A stretch of 64,000 nt of DNA, taken from positions 454,924-518,923 of the forward strand of contig CAKOGP040000890.1 in assembly GCA_933822405.4 (NCBI GenBank). The letters are read 5' to 3'. The DNA comes from Cylindrotheca closterium. Its lineage: Eukaryota > Bacillariophyta > Bacillariophyceae > Bacillariales > Bacillariaceae. The translations under genes were made by a program, and so were the position numbers. Below are positions 21,101 through 34,968 of the stretch, piece after piece (the stretch's first letter is position 1; every line of letters begins with the position of its first letter). A model generated the notes under the pieces. The model did no database searches. It was not told the origin of the DNA and saw only the letters and a program-made list of their open reading frames with translations.

Positions 21101-21492
21101 CAAAAGGTTCATCAGGGGAAAGAAAATATTGGGGGACTAATTTTATGAGCTCATATTCAAAAGCAACTTTTGGAGAAAGATGTGGTTGCCAATTTGCAGG
21201 ATACAAACAAGGCTGCTCGCGATCAAATACAAGACTTTGGTGCTATCCTGTAGGAGCAGGGCGCCCCGACAACTATATTCGCACAGCCACATACAAAACT
21301 GTTTAGCGTTGGAAGCTACAACAATCAACTTATAGTTACCTTGCAGGCAGGTGCTACTGATTCATGATGGAGTATGAAGGCAGTGTGCCAGCCCAAGGTG
21401 GAAGAAGACTTTTTCGGAGACGTCAAATCTCATTATGATTGTTGTTGAAGAACAAAAGATAGACTATGTTTGGGGAAGACTTGGGGGTGTCG
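21101..21492 (+). other. Interval between clusters C and D with a broken coding-like frame
   Basis: About 390 bp. One plus-strand frame (21149-21431) reads like protein but has two internal stops (TAG near 21250, TGA near 21364): KQLLEKDVVANLQDTNKAAR, then TTIFAQPHTKLFSVGSYNNQ and VTLQAGATDS, then KVEEDFFGDVKSHYDCC. Composition is balanced and hydrophobic positions are spaced as in a folded protein, but I do not recognise it. It may be a decayed gene carried inside the element or chance. Confidence 0.3.
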
Positions 21493-21606
21493 TTTCTCCA
21501 CCGGAAGCTGTTTTCTCCACCGGAAGCTGTTTTCTCCACCGTGGAGAAAAAAAAAATCTATTTCTCCACCGTGGAGAAAAAAAAAATCTATTTCTCCACC
21601 GGAAGC
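21493..21606. repeat. Hairpin-repeat cluster D: TTTCTCCACC...GGTGGAGAAA-type units, same orientation as C
   Basis: Two short units (TTTCTCCACCGGAAGCTGT, 19 bp), two identical 30-bp units (21531-21560, 21561-21590; TTTCTCCACCGTGGAGAAA plus an A tract and TCTA), then a final TTTCTCCACCGGAAGCT. The palindrome core is TTTCTCCAC-C-GTGGAGAAA. The half-unit with CGGAAG also terminates cluster C, so C and D are related copies about 390 bp apart in direct orientation. Confidence 0.85.
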
Positions 21607-22173
21607 TAATATGGCAACAAAGGTTTCACACTGATGATCATTCATCCGTTGACGATCGCTGGGTATACTGGCGGGCGTGTTTTCGCGAGGTCTATTTTGG
21701 CAAATAGCATAGCGAGAATTTAACGGCTGGACGAGCATTCCAAGCGGGAATCGACTAGAGATCCCGCTCACAGAAGTAGCCCCGTCCGTCCGGATATCAC
21801 AAATATCTGAAAATTACCCCGTCTTGCTGGTACCGGTACACGACACACGATGAACGACACAGTGACGAGTTGAGAGTAGGTATGACAGGTAGGTACAGTA
21901 CAGCAATGTCTCATGTATGTGTATCATGTATTCAGTGTCATGTGTGTGTATCATACATATATTCAGTATCATATCATGTATCCGTATCACAACTACCTCA
22001 ACCTGCTACCCCGGGTACTGGTACCGTATTCGATGATGCTTGGTGTCAGACAGCTCCCGCTGCAAATGTCGATGTTGTAAATAATCGAATAACTTAAAAC
22101 TGGATAGTATGTGTAAGCTAGCATGAATGAGTCTACAACTAAGTGGAAAACCCCTTTCGGCACCATCATTGTT
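21607..22173. other. Intergenic stretch right of cluster D
   Basis: No gene. Contains TAC/GTA palindromes (GGTACCGGTACACG at 21830, GGTAGGTACAGTACAGC at 21889, GGGTACTGGTACCGTA near 22013) and a small imperfect repeat at 21904-21985 built from GTATCATGTATTCAGT-like units. Much of it lies downstream of the minus-strand orphan gene. Confidence 0.45.
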
Positions 22174-22976
22174 CTAAAAGCATAGCGAGGTTGTTCTGTC
22201 GAGAAATCTGCAGTATTTCCGGCAGAGACTCTCCCAAACCTCATCCAACTTGCGTTGAAGCAAGGTCTGAGAGGAGGTTTCAATGCGCTGTTCTCGAATC
22301 TGCAGGGCTGTTTTCCATGCTCCTTTGATCTCAGAGAACGAATGTCCCCGTTCATGGACAAGAATGCGGTGCCTTTCTGAAAGTGATAATTTCATTTGTC
22401 GTCGGCTGCGCCTTGGTTTCCTCGCGTCTTCATATTCGTCTAAATTCATACGACTTTCTTTCTGAAAATTATGCCAATCAAGCCGAATTGGAGGGCCGCT
22501 GATTGCGTTTGGGTGGTCACCTAAAACTCATGTGAGATATCGTCAAATCACCCGTTGGGAGTGGAGCGAACATGATCAATGTACGTACCTAGAGTCAAAC
22601 CAAACTCTCGGATTACGACCCCTTTGAACTCTACTGATCGACGGATTTCGGTGTCATCCTGCAGTTTTCCCCATGCACTGTTCGACATCCGTGTGCTAGA
22701 GGTCTTCAGTATAGAGTCGAGGGGTTGACAGGATTCAATGCCACATGCACTGTCCACAAAAAAACATAACATGTTATTGACAGCACCTTCGTCGTTTGTT
22801 TCTCGAGCGTCATAAAAAGTAAGCTCTGTATCTCTCTCATCGATCTCATCGAGACTGTCTTTTCGCCTCTCGGGCACAACATCAACACTGAAATGCAACC
22901 TGTTTTTGTCATTCAAATCAACAAGAACAGTCTCAAAGTCTGCATCACATGCAGTCTGATCTTCGATGTTAAGCAT
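22174..22976 (-). CDS. Conserved orphan of a diatom-type family (LGDHP...GPPI motif)
   Basis: Two exons, 22589-22976 and 22174-22520, 68-nt intron; the join reads FGLTLG|DHPNAISGPPI. 244 aa. The central block VEFKGVVIREFGLTLGDHP followed by GPPIRLDW and NLDEYEDARKPRR resembles a family I recall as very common among diatom predicted proteins (VxVREYxxxLGDNPxxxxGPPxxxxW, then LxxYExxRPxRR). No enzyme motif, signal peptide or membrane span is seen. The N-terminal 110 residues are acidic and variable; the C-terminal 80 are basic and probably helical (SLSERHRILVHERG onwards). Function unknown. Splice choice is supported because the family block lies across the intron. Confidence 0.75.
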
Positions 22977-23320
22977 TCTAATGGCTCTCTTGCTATGATT
23001 ACTTTCTGTCTAACACTTCACTTGCCTCCACCTCTTTTACCTGGTCGGGATGTGATTGTATGAAGTATGGTATGTGTACATGGTAATACTGTAGAGGTTT
23101 TGAGGAGGCAGTTGCGGTCCCGCATGAGTGAATAATTTGGGCTTTGTGCACGATTCAGCCCTGGAATGACGGTCTACGTAACAACAATTTAACGTCTCAG
23201 TCAGTACGGCAAGAAAAGACCAATCCAAGAAACTAACTACTATCGTACCGGGTACAGTGCGAGTACAGTTGTTGTGGATAGAAGGACTTTGTATTAATAC
23301 TGGTAATTATGAATGATTGA
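22977..23320. promoter_or_regulatory. Intergenic region upstream of the orphan, downstream of RPC1
   Basis: About 340 bp. One palindromic patch near 23244-23268 (CGTACCGGGTACAGTGCGAG followed by TACAG). Nothing else recognisable. Confidence 0.4.
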
Positions 23321-27721
<4,401 letters not shown>

Positions 27722-28059
27722 CTTGATAATGCGTGGAAGCAAATGACTTTCGGCGTGACTTGCGTGTGTTGAGTTTCAGAGAATTGTCGATTTCAGACTA
27801 ACTGAATGAAAAAGTGTATTAGATGAATATTTATATTGATGTTTGGGACCCTTTTCCTACCGGTTGCCNNNNNNNNNNNNNNNNNNNNNNNNNNNNNNNN
27901 NNNNNNNNNNNNNNNNNNNNNNNNNNNNNNNNNNNNNNNNNNNNNNNGTACCCATACCTGTGTACTGTACAGTAGTCCTCTACCCGTATCGAATACAAAT
28001 ACTCCACTTGCTGATTGCAACACAAAAAGGATGTTGTGTTCAATTACTTATATTTATTA
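27722..28059. other. Intergenic region upstream of RPC1, with assembly gap
   Basis: Contains a run of N at 27869-27947 (79 bases), so its content is incomplete. On the right flank the sequence resumes as GTACCCATACC...GTGTACTGTACAG, TAC/GTA palindromes that may have hampered assembly. Confidence 0.6.
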
Positions 28060-28999
28060 TTATAGCAACATATTCAAAACACCGAACGCAGCAACCACTA
28101 CGGATCCAATCATCATCACAGATGCCCCCGTAGTTCCACTAATATCAGGGAGTGCCTCCTCAATCTTCTCACAGCACTGAGACTCAAAAATGAATTGGTA
28201 TTCCCTACACCCGAAGTCCCCTGAAGCCAAATTTGCCGAAAATTCAAGACGCCCACAAGAGATTGTGCTGTTGTCCAAGCCGTCGACAACTTTGGCTGGA
28301 TCAAACTTGTAGCCCTCTGTACAAATGCGACAGATGCTAGCGTCATATGTGTTGTTGCAACCACAGTAGTTCCCCATTGTTTGCTGCCAAATTGGGCACC
28401 GATCCTGGAAGTCTCGAGTGGCATCTACCTGTAGATTCTTTTCAGTTAGATACAAAACCAAACTTTCAGAAAACTTGAGGATGAAACGATGCATCTCAAA
28501 CTTACCTGTAGCTGGGCACAGAAAGTTCCTGGAATAGCAGCCAAGGCACCCTCAGGAAGTGAACCTCCATCATCACACAACTTGCAATCATGATTTTCTG
28601 GGGGCTCCGCAGCGCAACGGCAAACATCTTCTCCGCGAGATTGCCAAGCTGTGCACTACAGTGTACACCAAAGATATTTCAATGCAAGCAAATCAATGTA
28701 AGCCTGAGTGTTTAGCTCGTAGATCTTCGAAGCGATCTGAATATGCACGCCTTGTACTATTTGCAACTTACATTTTCTGGGGGCAGACGAATATCTGTGT
28801 CAAAAGCTTCTTGACAGCTGACTACGCCACTATCCGCAATGAAAGTTCCATACGTATAGACTCCGAAGGTTTCATTTGCGCAAAGCGGACAGTCAATGTA
28901 TCCCTCTGGTTCTGCCGAAAGCAGGTTGCCACTTGCATGAGCCACAAAGAGGGTAGCGAAAAGCGCTGCTACAATTGTCTGTTGTTTTGCAATCATCAT
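28060..28999 (-). CDS. Cys-rich secreted or cell-surface protein, function unknown
   Basis: Three exons, 28772-28999, 28506-28655 and 28060-28428; introns 116 and 77 nt; 248 aa. Residues 1-25 form a clear signal peptide (QTIVAALFATLFVAHASG). The body holds repeated Cys pairs typical of disulfide-bonded extracellular modules: DCPLCANE, CRCAAEPPEN, DCKLCDDGG, GNYCGCNNTYDASICRIC, FESQCCEKI. The C-terminal 24 residues are hydrophobic (ASVMMIGSVVVAAFGVLNMLL) and end the protein, like a GPI-anchor signal or single membrane anchor. Similar CPxC-rich secreted proteins are frequent in diatoms. The three exons keep frame and continue the same Cys pattern, supporting the model. Confidence 0.8.
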
Positions 29000-29179
29000 T
29001 TCTTTGTATTTTTAAAAGAAAGAAATATCGTACCTATGCAAAATATGATGTCGGCAAGCAAAGATCAATCTTGGTTGATTTGAATCGGCGCGCCCGCCGC
29101 ATTCGTGGGGAAAAAGGGGAGGGGAGTGGTGGAAACAAAGATCATATCGTATTGTAATTTGCAATTCGACAATAAGTCG

Positions 29180-29203
29180 CACACACACACACACACACAC
29201 ACG
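29180..29203. repeat. (CA)n microsatellite
   Basis: Twelve CA dinucleotides in a row, 20 bp before the start codon of the next gene, inside its 5' UTR or core promoter. Confidence 0.9.
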
Positions 29204-29222
29204 CAACACTACCTATCCACCC

Positions 29223-30839
29223 ATGGCAGCAGAGAACTACCCTCCTCATTCGTCCTTTGCAGTGAGTAGTGTGGAGGATGAAGAAATAACCGAAGATGAA
29301 AGCCTAAGAAGTCGTATTATTAGCATAGTCAAGGATTCCGAGAAGTACACTATCCGACCTGCCAGATTATCATCCGAGCTTGGAATCAGCATTGACGAAG
29401 CTAATGCTGAACTTTGCGGCTTACTAAAGGCAGTTGGAAAGGGATCAAGCTTTCACTTTGAGGACGTCGGCGGTGTCAATTCGATGGTTTTTATCTTTCC
29501 ACTTGATTTTGAAAAGCGGGCATTTCGCAGTGAGCGCAATGAAGACTTAAAAACGCTGCTACTGGTTGCCTTGCAAGTTGGAGTCAAAATTGCAAAAGTC
29601 CTGACTGCCTTTGGATTGATCTTATCCACTGTCATTGTTTCGATTGCGGGAATGGTTGCCTTGGTGGCCGCCTTGGTTGCACTGTCTCGTGGTGGTGGAG
29701 ACTCTCGGCATGCCCGTGCCTCTGTTTCCAGACAGATACACCATTTGTTCATCACCGTACGGCAGCTGTTGTGGTGTTATGCAATGTTCGCTCCCACGGA
29801 CGATGAGCAAGACCCTTTCTTTCGTGAGGCAGCATATGATACATGGCTAGTCTTGAGTTTGTGCTGTGGAAATCCCTCTAGCATGTGGTTTTGGCTACGG
29901 GCACGACATTTCCGACGTAGACGAAGACGGTATGCACGAGGATGGGCTTCAAACAACTACAGCGTCCTTGAAGATTCAACGTCTGATTTGGAGGGTGTCA
30001 GTCTGATACGGCGAGGAACTTGGGGTGAGGAGCAGCGCGTCCCTATTCCGCAAGCGACCGAAGAACGCCGAGGACTGTTATCTGTTGCTGTCGAATTTCT
30101 TTTCGGCCCAAATTCCCCTCCCAGTCCAACTGAAGAAGAAAAATGGAAGCTTCGCGGTGCGATTATTGTAGATAAGTCGCTTAGCCGCAACGGGTCAATC
30201 ACACTGCGTGAATTGGCACCGTTCGTGGACTCTCCTCCTTCAAATTGGGAAAATAAAAGACAAATCATCTCTGAAGGACTGCTGATTATAGCTCATTTCA
30301 ATGGAAAGCCATCGCGTGTTTCAAAAGATGGGGACGGAGATACATCAACAGCGGCGTTCGACTTTCCAGAAATCGTTTCTGAAAGTCGCTTTAGTACCCA
30401 CTACAGTGGCCCGAGTCAAGAAGAGGTAGCAGTGCTGGAACAGAAAAGTCTTTTATTTGTCACTGAGAAGACGATATCATCCAGCAATCGAGATGAGCTC
30501 AACCCACTTCCAAAATTTCTGTACGAAGAGTACAAATCACTGACACAGCTCACTCAGAAGCAATTTCTCCACTGTTTTGCAGTTGCTCTTCTCAACCTTA
30601 TTGGAGTAATTTGGTTCGCACAATCGCTGGAACCGGGGGGTATCCTTGACCAAAGCCTTGGACCGGTTTCGTCAACGCTGAGATGGTCGCTGATCCCCAT
30701 CTTACTATTTTATGCCAAGTTTTTCTTTTCAATACCTGCTATGCGCCTGGTATACATCTTGATCTGGAACAAACGTTGTAGGCTTCGAAACAACAGACGC
30801 CGCAAGCTAGCCAAATTGCTTGAGGTGGAGACTAGCTAG
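29223..30839 (+). CDS. Multi-pass membrane protein of unknown function with N-terminal winged-helix-like region
   Basis: Single exon, 538 aa. Residues 29-80 (IISIVKDSEKYTIRPARLSSELGISIDEANAELCGLL) look like a winged-helix or PCI-like DNA/protein-binding fold. Two adjacent hydrophobic spans follow at about 100-150, then a hydrophilic loop with a basic patch (RHFRRRRRRYARG). A second winged-helix-like segment occurs at about 310-360 (VDKSLSRNGSITLRELAPFVD, IISEGLLIIAHFNG). Two more hydrophobic spans lie at about 455-480 and 497-520. The duplicated winged helix with membrane spans resembles an uncharacterised plant chloroplast-envelope family (At5g03900 type); that match is from memory and weak. 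No clear targeting peptide is seen. Confidence 0.7.
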   Translation: MAAENYPPHSSFAVSSVEDEEITEDESLRSRIISIVKDSEKYTIRPARLSSELGISIDEANAELCGLLKAVGKGSSFHFEDVGGVNSMVFIFPLDFEKRAFRSERNEDLKTLLLVALQVGVKIAKVLTAFGLILSTVIVSIAGMVALVAALVALSRGGGDSRHARASVSRQIHHLFITVRQLLWCYAMFAPTDDEQDPFFREAAYDTWLVLSLCCGNPSSMWFWLRARHFRRRRRRYARGWASNNYSVLEDSTSDLEGVSLIRRGTWGEEQRVPIPQATEERRGLLSVAVEFLFGPNSPPSPTEEEKWKLRGAIIVDKSLSRNGSITLRELAPFVDSPPSNWENKRQIISEGLLIIAHFNGKPSRVSKDGDGDTSTAAFDFPEIVSESRFSTHYSGPSQEEVAVLEQKSLLFVTEKTISSSNRDELNPLPKFLYEEYKSLTQLTQKQFLHCFAVALLNLIGVIWFAQSLEPGGILDQSLGPVSSTLRWSLIPILLFYAKFFFSIPAMRLVYILIWNKRCRLRNNRRRKLAKLLEVETS

Positions 30840-31398
30840 CGAAAATTTCTTAACTGCAAGTTTGTGAGATCTGGTCTTCCTTCATTCCCCTATCCTGTGA
30901 GCTTGGAGAAAATGTACTGATCGCAGCCTTCTTGCAGCGCGGATTCGTGGGTACGATGTATTCACTGGTACCTGGTTGGTACTTGTACTGAGTGAGTTGT
31001 CTACTGGGCACATAGTACGGTTACGCTCAATGATGTTGAATAGTCACAGCAATGTCGAGCCAATCACAACGGATACCAATGCTGCTACTACCGGATCCCC
31101 AATCGAGAGGGACAAGATGTCTCAACGAAATCGGAAGCGCATGTACAAACGAACGAACAAACCGGAGCATTGGGATTCAACATTGCGAGACTTGCAACGG
31201 AATTGCTCGGATCGAAGAGTTCAAGCCCTGCAAGAACCCGCCCGGCTTCTGATTTTACTGATTCGAATGAATCAATATGTAAATCAATCATCCAAAAAAT
31301 CGATCGATCTGATCCATTCTTTCATGATGATTCCAAAAAATGACTCGATATAGCTTCGTATCGAACATCGATCGTACAGTACAGTAGATATAGTGATC
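30840..31398. promoter_or_regulatory. Intergenic region with palindromes before the papain-like orphan
   Basis: About 560 bp. TAC/GTA motifs occur at 30950-31020 (ACTGGTACCTGG, GGTACTTGTACTG, AGTACGG) and immediately before the start codon (ATCGTACAGTACAGTAG, 31370-31386). Short frames here (for example 31052-31252) have no conserved features. Confidence 0.45.
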
Positions 31399-32924
31399 AT
31401 GGCAGAAACAATAGAAGAGTCAAAAGATGCTCTGTTGGGAATGGACCCACCTTCGGAAGATGAAGATGTAGAATTGGATTACAAGTGTGGTGAATTGCGT
31501 ATGCTGTCGGAAACGTTCACTGCCGTTGATGGAGACACTGCTTCCGAGAGCACAGTGTCGGCAGAAAGTGCTGGGACAAGAGGGAATTCCGGCGACAATC
31601 AAAATTTACAAGCAGTTTATGGTCCTCCACTGAGTAGAGATCAAGCCGCTGCTGCTGTTCCTGAAGGAGAGGTATGTACCACACCGCTCAGCATTTGTAT
31701 TGACTGCTCCTTGATATATAGAGGTATTGACGCCCCCTGTTCCTGCAGAAAGGTTTAGTTTGGTACTCCATTGTGATTCCCGATGATTTTATTGTCAATG
31801 GAAAACTTGTTTCAGGACTTAACAAAAGAGATTTCGATTTGAGTACGCATGAAATCAAACCTAGGCGTGCATCGCTACCAGTTACGCGGACTCAATTATT
31901 TTCCGCTCTCTCTAGGATTGAAGGCAGCAAAGGACCAAGATATATCTTCAATGGTGTGCTGAACGGGTGGCCCGGATTGAGAAATTTTGAGCTTGTCCGC
32001 TTGGAGTGCAAAAGGTCATTAGGGCCCTTGACAACACCTGATTACTTGAACAGCTATCAATCAACTTGGGGTCACCATTGGAGTGTTGTACAAGAAGGTG
32101 CTGTTGGAGTTGCCCCACAAATCAAGGACAAAAACAGGATTTATCGGGCAACGCTAAGAGCCGCTCCGTGGACGCGAGAAGGATGGGCTCCTGGTAATCT
32201 TGGACATGTCTTTTGGTTTGAAGCGCAAAAAGAAATCCCGACTTTGACCTACGGATCTCCAATGGTGGCAACTGTGGGTGATGAGAAGTGCACAGCAGTG
32301 CATATGATTTCGCACCGCTATTATGTCGCCAAGGAATCCGCGAAGGACAAATTGACATATCACTCGGTGGTCCTGCTGGAATGGGAACATGGCAAATTCT
32401 GCACATTGGTTGAAGGTGCGTATTTGAATGGCATTGGAGGATACAAGGGAAAATCGAATTGGTATGATGATCGAGACGAGCCAGTGACCGCATTATACAA
32501 GGCTTTGCCTAAAGAAATGATACAACCTTGGCTCTCCAGTGCGTCCGAAATCCGATTGTATGATATTGCTAGCAAAAATTTAGATGAATTCAAACAGTAC
32601 ATCGAAAAGTACGCTGGTTCACGATTCACTGACCCTCGCTACACCTTCAGTCACCCGGCGCGGCTGTTCTACAGATCGAGATCACATATTGCACAATATC
32701 TTATCAACTACATTACCCGCGATGGGAACTACAGCGAGATCAATCGAAATTGTCAGACTCTGGCGGCTGATCTCTGCTCGTTCCTTGCTGGAAAGAAAGG
32801 GGTTGTGCCTTTTCACCCTGTCAACCGATTCGAATACAACAACCGTGCCCATCTGTTCCTGTACGAAAGCCAAATGTACGAGAACAAACACAAAAAGACA
32901 GGAATGAGTAGGATCTTTGGATAG
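31399..32924 (+). CDS. Uncharacterised protein with possible LRAT/PPPDE-like papain-fold motifs
   Basis: Two exons, 31399-31671 and 31749-32924, 77-nt intron, 482 aa; the join reads PEGE|KGLVWYSIVIPDDF. The first 90 residues are acidic and disordered. The body is compact and well conserved in character, with no signal peptide or membrane span. Two blocks resemble the catalytic parts of permuted papain-like hydrolases (LRAT, PPPDE): YHSVVLLEWEHGKFCTLVEG around 295, where an early His precedes strands, and NRNCQTLAADLCSF around 425, with the NC-x-x-(A)AD arrangement seen at the nucleophile. This is pattern recognition only. If wrong, it is simply a conserved orphan. Convergent with RAD23, 200 bp apart. 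Confidence 0.7.
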
Positions 32925-33125
32925 TGAAGCAATATTTAAATCGAAACTATGGAACTGAAGTCTCAAATTCTTCTGTTATTCATCTGCTTTTGCGACAAAT
33001 TTTCACATATTCTACAACTTTTAATGTATGTGTCTATATGATCCGAGTGCAAGACTCACAGGAAAAAACATCTCAAATCGACATTCCTCTAATTGCGTCT
33101 TTTCCATTCCATCGTTCTGATTCAT

Positions 33126-34564
33126 TCAGTCATACATATTGTCGTCACCATCATCATTGCCACCGCCATTGTTCCCTTGGTCATTGCCGCCTCCTCCTCC
33201 TCCGAATCCAAATCCTCCATCTCCCATGGAATCCATCAGCAGATTGGCTGCCAAGGCTTCGTTCTTGTCACAGGCCAAAAAAGCTTGTGCCGCTTCGGTT
33301 CGGTCAAAACCCATTTCTGTTAAACGATCGACTGCTGCCATTTCTTCTTCGCTCAGTCTCAAGACTTGTTGACCGCCGCCGCCGCCGCCGCCACCACCGC
33401 CAAAACCTCCTCCTTGAGCCGCTTGCATCATGTATTGTTGTAGCTGTTCTGGTGGAATTTGCCCAAGCATTTGTGCTGTAGCTCTAAGTTGTTCGGGAGA
33501 TAGACCCATCATGGCAGCCATTTCATTCAGATCGTTGGGGCTCATGTCTTGTAACATTTGTGCCATTTGTGCGGGGTTTGCCATGCCATCCAAAAGATCA
33601 GCTGGGAAACCACCTCCAGCACCAGATGGAGCTGAAGAAGAAGATGGAGCTGGAGCAGGTGCCGAGGGAGAAGATGATGATTCCGTGATTGGTTCATTCA
33701 TTAGTGCCAAGAAGGCCTCTTGGTTTGCGTTGATCTCAGCAAGAAGTTCTGGTTGTTGTTGTCCAATTTGGGTTAAAACAGTTTGCAGCATTTGGGGATT
33801 CGACTGCACCAAGCGTCGTAGATCATTGAATTGTGGGTGATTTCTCAAGGCAGTTAGTGGACCTCCACCACTCGATGATCCAGCTCGTGGCGAAGCTGCT
33901 GCAGCTTGTTCCGATGGCTGCATGCCTGGTGGAATTCCATTGGTAAGAAACTCAACAGCGATATCAGGGTTTCCGTTGGCAGCACGGAGACAATGGCGAA
34001 CTTCTGCCTCTGGAAAGCCCATCGTAGTGAGATTGTTGACAATTTCGGAGGGAAATTCTGCATCGGCAGCTCTTGTTGGAGCAGCTGGTGCTGATGTTGG
34101 GGCAGGAGCTGGTGCAGGGGTTTCGGCGGGTTTGGGAGTGGCAGCGGCTGGTTTGCTTTCTGCGGCTGCGGGTGTTTTGGGGGCAGCAGGTGCCGGAGCA
34201 GCAGCTGCAGCAGGCGTTGGAGAGGGTGCTGCAGCTGCCTTTTTGGGTTTTGTCATCATGACCACCAAGAAATCGTTCTGCTTGATTCCACAACTTTCAA
34301 TGGTTTGATCATCTTTCAATACTTTTCCAGAATGAATAAGCTTCATATTGGCAGCGGACAAATCCGACTGTGCTGCTTCCTGTAAGCATTGTTGTAAATA
34401 GGTTGAATCGATTAGGTTTCCCATTTCAGATTTAGGGACGAGGAAGATTCAGACTGCATAACTATTCTACTCACGATTATTACTTTGGTTTCTGCAACCG
34501 TCTTGGACGGTTCACAGTCCACTTGGAACTTTCCTCCTTTCAGAGTTTTGACTGTCAACTTCAT
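33126..34564 (-). CDS. RAD23: RAD23 ubiquitin receptor / nucleotide-excision repair factor
   Basis: Shuttles ubiquitylated proteins to the proteasome and stabilises XPC/Rad4. Two exons, 34475-34564 and 33126-34379, with a 95-nt intron; the join VAETKVII|EAAQSDL completes the ubiquitin-like domain. 447 aa. Order: UBL 1-77 (MKLTVKTLKGGKFQVD, KLIHSGKVLKDDQTI), Ala/Pro linker, UBA1 about 118-160 (NLTTMGFPEAEVRHCLRAA), XPC-binding domain about 190-250 (ALRNHPQFNDLRRLVQSNP), UBA2 near 375-415 (VDRLTEMGFDRTEAAQAFLA), Gly-rich acidic end. Between the XPC-binding domain and UBA2 lies an unusual Met/Gln-rich helical insert (MANPAQMAQMLQDMS, then LSPEQLRATAQMLGQIPPEQL) that recalls the STI1 repeats of ubiquilin/Dsk2. 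Confidence 0.95.
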
Positions 34565-34968
34565 GTTTTATAGGAATGCACAATATGCGAATGTCTAGAG
34601 GAATGTATGCGAAAAGGTGCCAGTCACTCGATTGTCTGAACACCACCACAGTACTACCGGTAGTGTGATATGCTACAGTACAGTAATCTTTCTTTCACCT
34701 CAAAGTTCAGTTCAGTCGGACCATGGTCAATTTTCGACGCGCGATCGTGCGAAGAATGAAGGAAAAGGAACTGGAACGAATATGGAGATCCGACCCATTC
34801 GATCATCTTAACGTTCACCCCTACATCCGTGCGTCCCAACACCAAAACCAACCTGTTATTATTATCAGCAGAGGTCGTACTTCGTACTTCGTATTGTACT
34901 TGTACTGTACCTCTCCGTGAAAATTAAGGCCACAACCTTCTCAAGATTCTGTAGAGCTTAGCAATTAA
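34565..34968. promoter_or_regulatory. Divergent promoter region between RAD23 and the PWI gene
   Basis: About 400 bp. Palindromic patches at 34648-34690 (CAGTACTACCGGTAGTGTG, CTACAGTACAGTAATC) and 34875-34915 (repeated TCGTACTTCGTACT, then GTACTTGTACTGTACC). No gene visible. Confidence 0.5.

Noticed and set aside
21011..21606. CRISPR-like array
   Set aside because: The 30-bp identical units sit directly next to each other without unique spacers, are internally palindromic throughout, and the genome is eukaryotic with introns.
31052..31252. Small plus-strand gene of 66 codons
   Set aside because: No conserved motif, overlapping frames are equally long, and it lies in promoter-like DNA full of palindromes.
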